This document shows positions 15,503-23,493 of a stretch of 64,000 nucleotides of DNA, piece by piece. A model generated the notes under the pieces. It was given only the letters and a program-made list of their open reading frames with translations. It made no database searches and was not told where the DNA came from. The translations under genes and the position numbers were made by a program. The first letter of the stretch is position 1. Each line of letters begins with the position of its first letter. The stretch is from the NCBI GenBank assembly GCA_016793325.1, contig JAEUKI010000024.1, positions 62,001 through 126,000 of the forward strand. Direction: 5' to 3'. The DNA is from Myxococcales bacterium. Lineage in GTDB: Bacteria; Myxococcota_A; Polyangia; Polyangiales; Ga0077539.

Positions 15503-16453
15503 GTGAAGGTCGCTACCTCTCGCTCTGCCGACAGCCCGCTCTCCATCGTCACGCTCCCGAGTCGCCCCCTCGGCGCAGGGGACGTGCGCGTCCGCGTTCG
15601 CGCCATCGGCGTCAACCCCGTCGACTGGAAGATGCGCGGCGGCGGCCCGCTCCGGTTCGCACACAGATTCATCGGCCCAGGCGGACCGCTGGTCGTTGGC
15701 GTTGATTTCGCGGGAGAGGTCGTCGAAGTCGGACCCCGCGCCGAGGGCCTCTCGGTCGGCGACCGCGTCGTCGGGGGAACGGACTTCTCTCGCAGGCAAC
15801 TCGGCAGCTACGCGGACGAAGTCGTGGTGAGACCCGATCAGTGCGCGAAGCTCCCGGACAGCGTCTCGTTCGAGCGCGCGGCGTGTCTTCCGGTGGCCGC
15901 GGTCACCCCGTGGATCACGCTGACCGAGCGTCGGCGCGTCGGGCCCGGCTCGAAGGTGCTCATCCTCGGTGCCGCGGGCGGCGTGGGTCTGTCAGGAATT
16001 TCGCTGGCGAAAATGCTCGGGGCGACCCCCGTCGGCGTGTGCTCGACCCGCAACGTCGAGCTCGTCACCAAGCACGGCGCCATCGCGGTGGACTACACAA
16101 AAGGCGACGCGCTCGACGAAGCGAAGAAGCACGGCCCCTACGACGTGATCCTCAACGTGGTGGGCAGTGACGTGTACCCGTTGAAGCGCTGCCTCGCGAT
16201 GCTCGCGCCCAAGGGCTTCGTCGACCTCGCGGTGGTGCTCCCGAGAGACGTGCTCTCGATCTTGTTCTCGCCGCGGGTGTACTCGGTGCTGGGGCGCGTG
16301 ACGCGCGCGAGGCTCGAGCCGCTCGTCGACGCGCTCGTGAAGGGGCACCTCGATCCCATCATCGAAGAGAAGTACTCGCTCGACGACGCCGAGAAGGCTC
16401 ACCAGCGGTCGCAGACCGGCAAGGTCGTCGGGAAGCTGCTCTTGATCCCGTGA
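15503..16453 (+). CDS. Zinc-free MDR-family NAD(P)H quinone oxidoreductase
   Basis: The 316-residue protein is a medium-chain dehydrogenase/reductase. It has a GroES-like N-terminal half (VGVDFAGEVVEVG; GDRVVGG) and a Rossmann half with VLILGAAGGVGLSGISLAKM as the NAD(P)-binding loop. It lacks the catalytic zinc Cys/His set of alcohol dehydrogenases and matches the quinone oxidoreductase/enoyl reductase branch. The start is a GTG at 15503; TAGACT lies ten bases upstream and may be the -10 of a nearly leaderless transcript. An eight-base-pair hairpin (GCACCCGC/GCGGGTGC, 15404-15430) lies further upstream in the divergent region. It is convergent with the fadA gene. Substrate not predictable. 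Confidence 0.88.
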   Translation: MKVATSRSADSPLSIVTLPSRPLGAGDVRVRVRAIGVNPVDWKMRGGGPLRFAHRFIGPGGPLVVGVDFAGEVVEVGPRAEGLSVGDRVVGGTDFSRRQLGSYADEVVVRPDQCAKLPDSVSFERAACLPVAAVTPWITLTERRRVGPGSKVLILGAAGGVGLSGISLAKMLGATPVGVCSTRNVELVTKHGAIAVDYTKGDALDEAKKHGPYDVILNVVGSDVYPLKRCLAMLAPKGFVDLAVVLPRDVLSILFSPRVYSVLGRVTRARLEPLVDALVKGHLDPIIEEKYSLDDAEKAHQRSQTGKVVGKLLLIP

Positions 16454-16460
16454 GCTGTTT

Positions 16461-17753
16461 TCAAGCGCGCTCGAGGATGGCCGCGGCGCCGAGCCCGCCC
16501 GCGGCGCAGATCCCGAGCACGGCGCGGCGCTTGTCGCTCTTGGCGAGCTCGTGCGCCATCGTGCTCACCATGCGCGCGCCCGTCGCGCCGAACGGGTGAC
16601 CGAGCGAGAGCGATCCTCCGTGGACGTTGAGCCGCGCGTCGTCGATCTCGCCCACGGCGCGGTCGCGGCCGAGCCGCTCCCTCGCGAACGCGTCGCTCGC
16701 GAGCATCTTCGTGACGCTCAACACCTGCGCGGCGAACGCTTCGTGCAGGTCCACGAGGTCGCACTCGTCCAGGGACACACCCGCGCGGTCGAGCACCTTC
16801 GGGATCGCCAACGCGGGCCCGAGCAGCAATTGATCCCGCGGATCGACGCCGACGTACGCCCACTCGGTGATCGCCGCGAGGGGCGCGAGGCCGAGCTCCT
16901 TCGCGCGCGACTCGGACATCAAGAGGACGGCCGCGGCGCCGTCGGTCAGGGGACTGGCGTTGCCGGCGGTGATCGTTCCGCCTTTTTTGAAGGCAGGGCG
17001 GAGCTTGGCGAGGCGCTCGAGCGTCGTGTCCGCGCGCACGAGTCCGTCGGACGTCACGGAGTTACCGTTTGGTAGGGAGACGGACGTGAGCTCTTCGTCG
17101 AACCGCCCGCTCGCGATCGCCGCGGCCGCGCGCGTGTGGGACCGAAGGGCGAACGCGTCCTGCGCTTCGCGGGTGATCCCGTTGCGCTCGGCCATGCGCT
17201 CGGCGGCTTCGCCCATCACTTCGCCGGTCGTTCGCTCGGCGATCTTCGGCCGCGTCGGAAGCACATCGGTGAACGGCGCGAGCTTCGCGATCGCCGACAC
17301 ATAGTCGCCGGGCGACGGTCTTCCGAGCGCGAGCGGCGCCATCGCGTGAACGACCTTCTGCGGGAGCTTGACCTCGGCGTTGCTCGTCGAGTCGCTCCCG
17401 CCTGCGATCGCGACGGCGCAGTCGCCGCGCTCGATCATCGCCGCTGCGGTGGTGATCGCTTGCAGCCCCGACGCGCACGCGCGCGTGACGGTCATCGCCT
17501 CGACCGCCGCAGGAAGCCCCACGTCGAGCGCCACCTCGCGACCCACGTTCGGCGACGCGCTCGGGAGAATCACGCCTCCCCACACGACCGACTCGATGAG
17601 GGACTTCGAGACGCCCGTCTTGCGAAGGAGCCCCTCGACCGCGGCCTTCGCCAACGCGATCGTGTCGAGCGTCGTAAACTCTGAAAACGCTTTGACGAAC
17701 GGCGTTCGAACGCCGCTCACGATCACCGCGCGCTCGCGCTTGGTCCTCGCCAT
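16461..17753 (-). CDS. fadA: Acetyl-CoA acyltransferase (3-ketoacyl-CoA thiolase)
   Basis: The 430-residue protein is a thiolase that cleaves 3-ketoacyl-CoA with CoA in the last step of beta-oxidation, or condenses in reverse. It has nucleophilic Cys93 (TRACASGLQAI), the active-site LHEAFAA and LGHPFGATGARM histidines, and the second cysteine in GICAAGG. It most resembles mycobacterial FadA2 and FadI-type thiolases. ATG at 17753 has AGGAG four bases upstream; an ATG at 17765 overlapping the FabG stop (ATGA) is also possible. It is the last gene of the TetR-FadE-MaoC-FabG-FadA operon and contains an intragenic copy of the operator motif at 17062-17076. Confidence 0.93.
   Translation of the reverse strand: MARTKRERAVIVSGVRTPFVKAFSEFTTLDTIALAKAAVEGLLRKTGVSKSLIESVVWGGVILPSASPNVGREVALDVGLPAAVEAMTVTRACASGLQAITTAAAMIERGDCAVAIAGGSDSTSNAEVKLPQKVVHAMAPLALGRPSPGDYVSAIAKLAPFTDVLPTRPKIAERTTGEVMGEAAERMAERNGITREAQDAFALRSHTRAAAAIASGRFDEELTSVSLPNGNSVTSDGLVRADTTLERLAKLRPAFKKGGTITAGNASPLTDGAAAVLLMSESRAKELGLAPLAAITEWAYVGVDPRDQLLLGPALAIPKVLDRAGVSLDECDLVDLHEAFAAQVLSVTKMLASDAFARERLGRDRAVGEIDDARLNVHGGSLSLGHPFGATGARMVSTMAHELAKSDKRRAVLGICAAGGLGAAAILERA
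17062..17076. promoter_or_regulatory. Intragenic TetR-type motif in fadA
   Basis: TTACC-GTTT-GGTAGG on the plus strand is identical in its defined positions to the promoter operator at 22867-22881. In the coding strand it reads as Ser-Leu-Pro-Asn-Gly with a CTA leucine codon, a very rare choice in this high-GC genome, which suggests selection on the DNA sequence. Confidence 0.4.
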
Positions 17754-17761
17754 GGTGCTCC

Positions 17762-19183
17762 TCATGCTCCGATCAGCGCGCCGCCGCAGACGCGCAAGAC
17801 GTGTCCCGTGAGCCCCTGCGCCGCGGGGCTCGCGAAGAAGGCGATCGCCTCGGCGACGTCCTCGGGGCGACCGCCCTGCGCGAGCGCGCTCAGCCTCCGC
17901 GCGGCCTCGCGGATCGCGACGGGCATCGCCTCGGTCATCTTCGTCTCGATGAACCCTGGGGCCACGGCGTTGACCGTGATCCCTCTCGACGCGAGGCGCG
18001 CGCTCTCGGCGCGGGTCCAGCCGATCACGCCGGCCTTCGACGCGGCGTACGCGCACTGGCCGGTGTTTCCTGCGATTCCCGCGACGGACGAGAGCGTGAT
18101 GATGCGGGCGCCCTCGCGCAGCGCGGGCTCGAGCGCGCGCGTCGTCTCGACGATCGACCGCAGGTTGACCGCGAGCACGTCGTCCCAGTGCGCGTCGGTC
18201 ATGCGCGCGAGCGTCTTGTCCCGCGTGATCCCTGCGTTGTGAACGACCACGTCGAGCGGCCGCTCCGCGAAGAGCGCGCGCAGCGACTCGCCAGCGTCCT
18301 CCGCGGCGATGTCCAGCGCCACGGCGCGCCCCGAGAGCTCGCGGGCGAGGGCGCTCAGCGCTCCGTCGTCCTGTCGATCGACGCACACGACGTGCGCTCC
18401 GTCCCGCGCGAGGGCCCGCGCCGTAGCGGCCCCGATCCCTCGGGCCGCGCCCGTGACGAGCGCCGTCTTGCCCTCGAGCGCTCGATTGTGTGTGCCCGTA
18501 TTCGCGTTGACCGTTCGCGCGCTGCTCGTGACCTCCAAGCACTGTCCGGTCACGAACGCGCTCCGCGCCGAGAGCAGCCACGTGAGCGCCGCGCCCGCGC
18601 GCGACTCGCTATCGTCCTTCACGCGAAGCAGGTTCGCCGTCGATCCGTTGCGCCCGAGCTCCTTGGCGAGCGAGCGCACGAAGCCGTCGATCGCTTGTTG
18701 GGTGGCGCGCTTCTCGGCGTCTCCCTCGGCGGCGCTCGCCGCGAGGACCACGACGCGGCCGCTCGGCCGCAGTCGCGTGACCGTCCCGCGGAGACTCGAA
18801 TAGAGCACACGCAAATCGCCGACGGCGCTGGCAGAGGACAAGTCCACCACGACGCCGTCGAGCTTGGTGCTCTCGTTGAGCAGGGCGAGCGCGTGCGGGC
18901 CTCGGCCGAAGGCCTCGCAAGGGCCGCGAAATCGCTCGCGCAGCGGCTCGAAGTCGTCGAGGTAGCAGTCGGCGCCAGCGCGGGCGAGGGCGCTCGCGCA
19001 CATCGACGCGAGCGGAGCGTCCGCGTGGGCGGCGAAGAGGATCTTCTTGTCGGCGAGCTCGCGATCCGACACGGGTCCCCGCGCGCGACGAAGCGTGGCT
19101 GGCAACGGGATCGGGAGGCCGAGCGTTCGAAAGAGCGATCGCGCCTGGGCGTTGGATCCGAGCGAGAGCAGAAGGTCGGTCAT
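17762..19183 (-). CDS. fabG4: High-molecular-weight 3-oxoacyl-(ACP/CoA) reductase, FabG4 type
   Basis: The 473-residue protein is about twice the size of ordinary FabG. Residues 1-225 form a flavodoxin-like domain without a clear cofactor motif. Residues 235-473 form an SDR domain with TGAARGIG (244-251), NAGITRD, and the Ser366-Tyr379-Lys383 catalytic set (LSSVAG; YAASK). This is the architecture of mycobacterial FabG4, an NADH-preferring reductase acting on long 3-oxoacyl-CoA. The ATG at 19183 has GAGG seven bases upstream and overlaps the preceding MaoC gene by four bases (ATGA). It ends nine bases before the chosen fadA start. Whether it runs in the oxidative or reductive direction cannot be told from sequence. 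Confidence 0.93.
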   Translation of the reverse strand: MTDLLLSLGSNAQARSLFRTLGLPIPLPATLRRARGPVSDRELADKKILFAAHADAPLASMCASALARAGADCYLDDFEPLRERFRGPCEAFGRGPHALALLNESTKLDGVVVDLSSASAVGDLRVLYSSLRGTVTRLRPSGRVVVLAASAAEGDAEKRATQQAIDGFVRSLAKELGRNGSTANLLRVKDDSESRAGAALTWLLSARSAFVTGQCLEVTSSARTVNANTGTHNRALEGKTALVTGAARGIGAATARALARDGAHVVCVDRQDDGALSALARELSGRAVALDIAAEDAGESLRALFAERPLDVVVHNAGITRDKTLARMTDAHWDDVLAVNLRSIVETTRALEPALREGARIITLSSVAGIAGNTGQCAYAASKAGVIGWTRAESARLASRGITVNAVAPGFIETKMTEAMPVAIREAARRLSALAQGGRPEDVAEAIAFFASPAAQGLTGHVLRVCGGALIGA

Positions 19184-20097
19184 CGTGAAACCTCGTAGCT
19201 TGCCGAAAGGTAAGCGGGCCCCTGCGGGCCGTCGGCGACCCAGCAGCGCCCCGCGTCGCGATCGACGTACAGGGCCACCCGCGCGGGCAGGGCGAGCGGC
19301 CGCAAGAAGCGAACGTCGAAGCCCGCGAGCCGCGACGGAGCGCCCACGAGCACCGCGCGGTTGAGCGCTTCGATCGAGCGCGCCATCGCTGCGAATCCAT
19401 GCAAAATCGGCGATCGAAAGCCGGCCATCTTCGCTGCGGGCGCGAGCCAATGGATCGGGTTGACGTCTCCGGTGAGCACCGCGAAGTCGCGCCCCGCGGT
19501 GCGCGAGAGCGACCACACAGCGGTCTCGCGCGCGGTCGCAGAGGGCGTCTCGGCGGAGCGTGCGCGCGAGCCGTCGCGCGGGACTCCTCCCTTACCGAGC
19601 GGTAGGTACGTGTGGACCCTGGCGACGAGGGCGTCGGGCTGCGCTTCGGGGCCCGACTCGAGCTCGGTGACGAAGCGGGCGCGGCGCTCGTCGGTCTCGA
19701 CCGAGGCGAGCCTCGCGCGAACGACGAGGGGCTCGCCCTGGCGAACGAGGCCCGCGCGGACGACGGTGACGCCCTGGTTGAGCACGCGCGTCAGGTCGAA
19801 CGGGAGCGTCGAGAGCGCCGACGAGAGCGCCGAGAACGTCCACTGTGGAAACAGTCCCACAGGGACGCGGTCGCGATACGCTCTCGGGTCTCCCCCGGCG
19901 TCGCGAACGAACGCGCGAACGAGCGCGCTCGAGGGCGCAGCGACGCGCTCTTCGACCCAGGGCCCCGGCGTCGTGATGGGCGTCGTGACGGGCGTGCTCG
20001 CGTCGCGGCCGCGCTTGGCGAGCGCGTCGAGGGCTATGCGCGAGAGCGCCGCGAGCGAGCGTCGCTGTTCGAGCAAGTGAAGGAGCGAGGCGCCCAT
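19180..20097 (-). CDS. Double-hotdog MaoC-type (R)-3-hydroxyacyl dehydratase, HtdX-like
   Basis: The 305-residue protein has an N-terminal hotdog lacking the hydratase motif and a C-terminal hotdog with the hydratase signature TGDVNPIHW (D211, H216), AAKMAGFRSPILHG. This fits the double-hotdog hydratases such as mycobacterial HtdX (Rv0241c), which interconvert (R)-3-hydroxyacyl and trans-2-enoyl thioesters. It sits between FadE (four bases after its stop) and FabG4 (four-base overlap), so it supplies the hydration step between dehydrogenation and 3-hydroxy oxidation. An intragenic operator-like motif lies at 19592-19606. No signal peptide; cytoplasmic. Confidence 0.9.
   Translation of the reverse strand: MGASLLHLLEQRRSLAALSRIALDALAKRGRDASTPVTTPITTPGPWVEERVAAPSSALVRAFVRDAGGDPRAYRDRVPVGLFPQWTFSALSSALSTLPFDLTRVLNQGVTVVRAGLVRQGEPLVVRARLASVETDERRARFVTELESGPEAQPDALVARVHTYLPLGKGGVPRDGSRARSAETPSATARETAVWSLSRTAGRDFAVLTGDVNPIHWLAPAAKMAGFRSPILHGFAAMARSIEALNRAVLVGAPSRLAGFDVRFLRPLALPARVALYVDRDAGRCWVADGPQGPAYLSASYEVSR
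19592..19606. promoter_or_regulatory. Intragenic TetR-type motif in the MaoC gene
   Basis: TTACC-GAGC-GGTAGG matches the promoter operator in all defined positions. In the gene it encodes Tyr-Leu-Pro-Leu-Gly with a CTA leucine codon, again an unusual codon here. Confidence 0.4.
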
Positions 20098-20101
20098 CGG
20101 T

Positions 20102-22081
20102 TCACTCGGCCGCGTGGCTGACGGGCGAAGGCGCGCTGCTCGCGGTCGAAGCGCCGTCGTCTCCGTGCTCTTTCTTCGCGAGCATCGCGAGGATCCGCGC
20201 GCCCGTCGTCGTGATCTCTTTGAGCAGGGTCTCGCAGCGGATTTCGCAGCGCTCGAGGTAGCGCTCGAGGATCGGCCTCCGCGCGGGGTCTCGCTGCGAT
20301 TGCTCCAGCAGCACTTCGCAGATGGCCTCGTCGATGAGCATCTTCGTGAGCCGCTCGGCGTGGAGCATCGCGATGGCGAAGTCTCGCTTGGGGTCCCACT
20401 TCTTCGAGAGCGCGCTCTTCCACTGACCGATCGGTAGGTGGCGAACGGTCCCGAGCTTGTCCGCGGCGGTCTTGGCGACGAGCGAGCGCTCGGCGGCGCG
20501 GCAGAGCGACTGGATCTTGGCGACGCGACGCTCGAGCGGGTCTTGCGCGGCGCGCGCGCGGAGGGCGCACTGAGCGCTCTTGCGGGCGAATCCAGCGGGG
20601 TCCTTCACGATCCCGTTGAGGGTGTCCTTCATCGCCATGAGCGATTGGATCTGGCTGGTCCCTTCGTAGATCGGCAGGACCATCGCGTCGCGCAGGAGCT
20701 TCTCTGCGCCGTACTCCTTGGTGTAGCCGACGCCGCCGTGGATCTGCACGCACCGACGCGCGTGCTCGACGGCCTTCTCGCTCGTCGCGTACTTGAGCAA
20801 GGGCGTAAATCGCCTCGATCGCGCGCGGGCGCGGGGCAGCTCGTCGGCGAGCCTCGCGCGCTCGTGGTCCGAGAGCGTGGCGTCGAAGCGCGAGAGGATC
20901 CCGAGCTTCTGCGCGGTCTCTTCGGCGTACGCAGAGGCCACGGCGAGCGCGCGGAGCGCGAGGAGGTCGGTCTCCATCTCGTCGAGGTAGTCCGCGATCA
21001 TTTCGTGCTGGGCGATGGGCTTTCCCATCGAGCGGCGGCCTTCGGCGTACTCGCGCGCCATGCGAAGGGCGGCTTCGATGATCCCGATGCCCTCGAACGA
21101 GACGCCCACGCGGGCGTTGTTCATGAGCACGAGCATGTACTTGAACCCGTCGCCGCGGTTGCCGACGAGCTGCGCGGGCGTCTGGTCGTACGTGAGCGCC
21201 GCGGTCACCGACGAGTTGTGCCCGAGCTTGTCCTCGACGCGGTCGATCGTGACGAAGCGCTCGACGCTCCCGTCCTCGCGCTCTTCGTACGCTTGGACCA
21301 TGAACATCGAGAGCCCGTCGAGGCCCGCGCCCGGGCCGTCGCCGGACGAGGGCTCGGTGCGCGCGATCACGAGGTGGTACTTCGCGTGGCCCGAGGTGAT
21401 GAAGATCTTCTGCCCCGAGATGCGCCACGTCCCGTCTCGGTCTTGCTCGGCCTTGGTGCGGAGGCGCGCCATGTCGCTGCCCGCGTCCGGCTCGGTGATC
21501 ACCATGCAGCCCCAGGCGTCGCCGCGGCAGATCTCTTCGATCTGTTTTTGAAATCGTGTGCTCTCGATGCGCCCGCCCTCGACGTCGAACTTCGTGCTCC
21601 CTTCGTAGATGGAGTACGCGAGCATGGCCATGCCGATGCCTGCGTGGAAGCTGAAGTGGGTCATCGCGCCGACGTCGCCGCGCGCGATGAGCTCTCCGGC
21701 GAGGAAGTACACGAGCAGCGGCGCGTTGAGCCCGCCGAACTCTCGGGGAAACACGAGCCTGTGCAGCTCTGCGCCGCGAAACGCCTCGAACGCCTCGGTG
21801 ACGGCGCGGCCTTCGACCACGGCGCCGCCCTCGACGCGGGGGTGCTCTCGGTCCATCGCGGATGATTTAGCGCCCACGTATTTCGCGGACAGCTCGCCCA
21901 CGGACTCGAGCACCTCGCGGTAGAACGCCACGGCTTCGCCGACGTCCTTCATCGCGTCCGGCGCGCGAAATCCGTACTCGGTCGCCTCGACGAGCGGCGC
22001 CCAGTCCACGCCGCGATCGACGTACCAGCGGAGGTCTTCGTTGTCGGCAAAGAAGTTGTTCGAGGGAGCGTTGTTGGCCAT
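20102..22081 (-). CDS. fadE: Acyl-CoA dehydrogenase, FadE5/large-ACAD type
   Basis: The 659-residue flavoprotein introduces the trans-2 double bond into acyl-CoA, passing electrons to ETF. Visible features are the FAD/substrate signature GCMVITEPDAGSDMARL (191-207), RISGQKIFITSGHAKYH, HGGVGYTKEYGAEKLLRDA and VLPIYEGTSQIQSLM with the likely catalytic Glu. It is longer than ordinary 380-residue dehydrogenases, having an N-terminal and a helical C-terminal extension as in mycobacterial FadE5. The start is ATG at 22081 (MANNAPSNNF), 11 bases after the TetR stop; the ribosome binding site is weak. It is the first structural gene of the operon and contains an operator-like motif at 20424-20438. Confidence 0.94.
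   Translation of the reverse strand: MANNAPSNNFFADNEDLRWYVDRGVDWAPLVEATEYGFRAPDAMKDVGEAVAFYREVLESVGELSAKYVGAKSSAMDREHPRVEGGAVVEGRAVTEAFEAFRGAELHRLVFPREFGGLNAPLLVYFLAGELIARGDVGAMTHFSFHAGIGMAMLAYSIYEGSTKFDVEGGRIESTRFQKQIEEICRGDAWGCMVITEPDAGSDMARLRTKAEQDRDGTWRISGQKIFITSGHAKYHLVIARTEPSSGDGPGAGLDGLSMFMVQAYEEREDGSVERFVTIDRVEDKLGHNSSVTAALTYDQTPAQLVGNRGDGFKYMLVLMNNARVGVSFEGIGIIEAALRMAREYAEGRRSMGKPIAQHEMIADYLDEMETDLLALRALAVASAYAEETAQKLGILSRFDATLSDHERARLADELPRARARSRRFTPLLKYATSEKAVEHARRCVQIHGGVGYTKEYGAEKLLRDAMVLPIYEGTSQIQSLMAMKDTLNGIVKDPAGFARKSAQCALRARAAQDPLERRVAKIQSLCRAAERSLVAKTAADKLGTVRHLPIGQWKSALSKKWDPKRDFAIAMLHAERLTKMLIDEAICEVLLEQSQRDPARRPILERYLERCEIRCETLLKEITTTGARILAMLAKKEHGDDGASTASSAPSPVSHAAE
20424..20438. 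promoter_or_regulatory. Intragenic TetR-type motif in fadE
   Basis: TGACC-GATC-GGTAGG differs from the promoter operator by one defined base. It encodes His-Leu-Pro-Ile-Gly, again with the rare CTA leucine codon. Confidence 0.35.
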
Positions 22082-22092
22082 GGCTTGGTCCG

Positions 22093-22851
22093 TCAGCGAG
22101 GGGTCTTTTTGCGTCGTGCGGTGGTGCGGGCTGGCTTTTCGCGGGGCGGGGCGGTCTTGCGCGGGGGCGTGGGCTCGCGAAAGAGCGCGCTGCGCGCGAG
22201 CCGCGCGAGCTCTTTGCTGTAGCGATCCACGGCGTCTGCGCCGCTGCTCGACGCGCCGAGCGCCGCGGGCATCACGTGGACGCCGGCGGCCGCGGACAGG
22301 ACGAGCAAGAGGACGTGAACGACGTACGCCTCGGGGTCGAGGCCGCTGTGGTGCTGGCCTCGATCGACGCCGCTCTGGATGTAGCCCGCGACCGCCGCGA
22401 GCCACGGGCGAACGGGGCCTTCGAGCAAGCGCCGCACGATCGTCGGTCGATCGAGCGCCTCGCGCAGGACGACGCGCGCGCGGTTCGGCTCGGCGAAGAA
22501 GAAGCGAAAGAGCTCGCCGAACACGGCGTCGAAGCGGTCTTCGCTCGCGGTCGCCGCGAGCAAGAGCTTGGGGAGCCGCTCGTTCCAGTGTTCGAGGATC
22601 TCGTCGAGGACCGCCTCGCGGAGCTGCTCTTTCGACGCGAAGTGGTGGAGGACGGCTTGTTTGGTGACGCCGAGGTCGTCCGCGATGTCTTGCACCGAGG
22701 TCCCGTCGAAGCCGTGCGCTGCGAACAGCCTCGTCGCCGCGAGCACGGCCTTCGAGCGCGCGTCCAGCGAGGACGACGAGCCCGCGCTCGAGGGGCTTAG
22801 CGCGTTCGATGCAGTGGCGTTGTCCGCTGCCGTTCGACGAGTGCCTACCAT
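22093..22851 (-). CDS. TetR-family repressor of the fatty acid operon
   Basis: The 252-residue protein has a TetR DNA-binding domain at about residues 31-78 (AATRLFAAHGFDGTSVQDIA; DLGVTKQAVLHHFASKEQL), preceded by a low-complexity Ser/Ala-rich leader. A ligand-binding helical domain and a basic Lys/Arg/Pro-rich tail (about 225-252) that may add nonspecific DNA contact follow. It is the first gene of the operon, 11 bases before fadE. Two palindromes overlap its promoter and start codon, so autorepression is likely. Relatives in this family are often relieved by acyl-CoA; that ligand is inferred from the operon content. The ATG at 22851 lies within operator 1, and an in-frame later start is possible. 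Confidence 0.9.
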   Translation of the reverse strand: MVGTRRTAADNATASNALSPSSAGSSSSLDARSKAVLAATRLFAAHGFDGTSVQDIADDLGVTKQAVLHHFASKEQLREAVLDEILEHWNERLPKLLLAATASEDRFDAVFGELFRFFFAEPNRARVVLREALDRPTIVRRLLEGPVRPWLAAVAGYIQSGVDRGQHHSGLDPEAYVVHVLLLVLSAAAGVHVMPAALGASSSGADAVDRYSKELARLARSALFREPTPPRKTAPPREKPARTTARRKKTPR

Positions 22852-22859
22852 ATGGTTGG
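22845..22859. promoter_or_regulatory. TetR operator 1, overlapping the tetR start codon
   Basis: CTACC-ATAT-GGTTGG, an imperfect inverted repeat. Its centre is 22 bases (two helical turns) from the centre of operator 2, which suggests side-by-side binding of two dimers. Confidence 0.65.
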
Positions 22860-22863
22860 TGTC

Positions 22864-22891
22864 TGCTTACCATGTGGTAGGTGCTCGTCAA
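22864..22891 (-). promoter_or_regulatory. Promoter of the TetR-FadE operon
   Basis: On the minus strand TTGACG (22886-22891) is followed after 16 bases by TAAGCA (22864-22869). Transcription would begin near 22857, so the tetR mRNA would be almost leaderless. Operator 2 fills the spacer, the classic place for a repressor to block RNA polymerase. Confidence 0.5.
22867..22881. promoter_or_regulatory. TetR operator 2
   Basis: TTACC-ATGT-GGTAGG, with arms TACCA and TGGTA in perfect inverted symmetry around two bases. It lies between the presumed -35 and -10 elements of the tetR promoter and could also affect the divergent gene at 22979. Confidence 0.7.
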
Positions 22892-22978
22892 GTTCGGTTT
22901 TTCCCGCGGTCACTCGCGCTAGCAGTCGGAAAGATTGGCTGGTATCTCGAAGCGACCTGCTGGATGAGCGCTGTTGTG

Positions 22979-23458
22979 ATGCAAGTACCCGAAGGGGCCA
23001 TGGTCGAGTCGCAGGGCTTGCTCGTGAGCTACTGGATCTCCGCGTGGTCGCTGGAGACTGTGCAGAAATTTCACACGCTGTTTACAGAGGTGAAGGCGCG
23101 GCAGCCGAAGGGCGTCGCGATCTTGATGTCGTTTCGCACGGACGCGATCGACGCCCGCGTGTTCGGGCACGAGCCAACGCGCAAAGAGCTCATGCGGCTC
23201 GGGGCGACGTTCGACGGGTTCTTTCGGCAGAGCTCGATCGTGATTCATGGAACGGGGTTCGTCGCCGCCGCGCTTCGAAGCTCGACCTGGGCCCTCACGG
23301 CCGTGGGGGTCAAGCGCGTGCCCAAGTACTTCGATGACGTCCAAGACGCCGCGCGGTTCATCGCGATGTCGAGCGCGGACCTCGGCGTTTCGAAGGAGAC
23401 TGTCGTGCGCGCGGACGAGCTCGCGCGTACGGCCGCCCTCGAGTTCGTCGTCGCGTAG
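22979..23458 (+). CDS. STAS/SpoIIAA-like small protein
   Basis: The protein (159 residues from the ATG at 22979; 164 or 152 from the ATGs at 22964 or 23000) has the alternating strand/helix pattern of the STAS-like proteins common in myxobacteria. Visible segments are GLLVSYWISAWSLETVQKFH, PKGVAILMSFRTDAID, SSIVIHGTGFVAAALRSSTW and VKRVPKYFDDVQDAARFIA. No phosphorylatable Ser/Thr site could be fixed with confidence. It has no signal peptide. It is divergent from tetR and shares the 127-base region with the two operators, so it may be controlled by the same repressor. Function unknown; the start is uncertain. Confidence 0.65.
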   Translation: MQVPEGAMVESQGLLVSYWISAWSLETVQKFHTLFTEVKARQPKGVAILMSFRTDAIDARVFGHEPTRKELMRLGATFDGFFRQSSIVIHGTGFVAAALRSSTWALTAVGVKRVPKYFDDVQDAARFIAMSSADLGVSKETVVRADELARTAALEFVVA

Positions 23459-23479
23459 CGACAGGGCGACCTGTGGCGG

Positions 23480-23485
23480 TACACT
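23480..23485 (+). promoter_or_regulatory. -10 element of a possibly leaderless transcript (TACACT)
   Basis: GGTACACTCGCG places a TACACT hexamer eight bases before the GTG at 23494. The same 12-mer with the same spacing occurs before the subtilase gene at 60145. No -35 match is seen. Confidence 0.4.
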
Positions 23486-23493
23486 CGCGAGCC

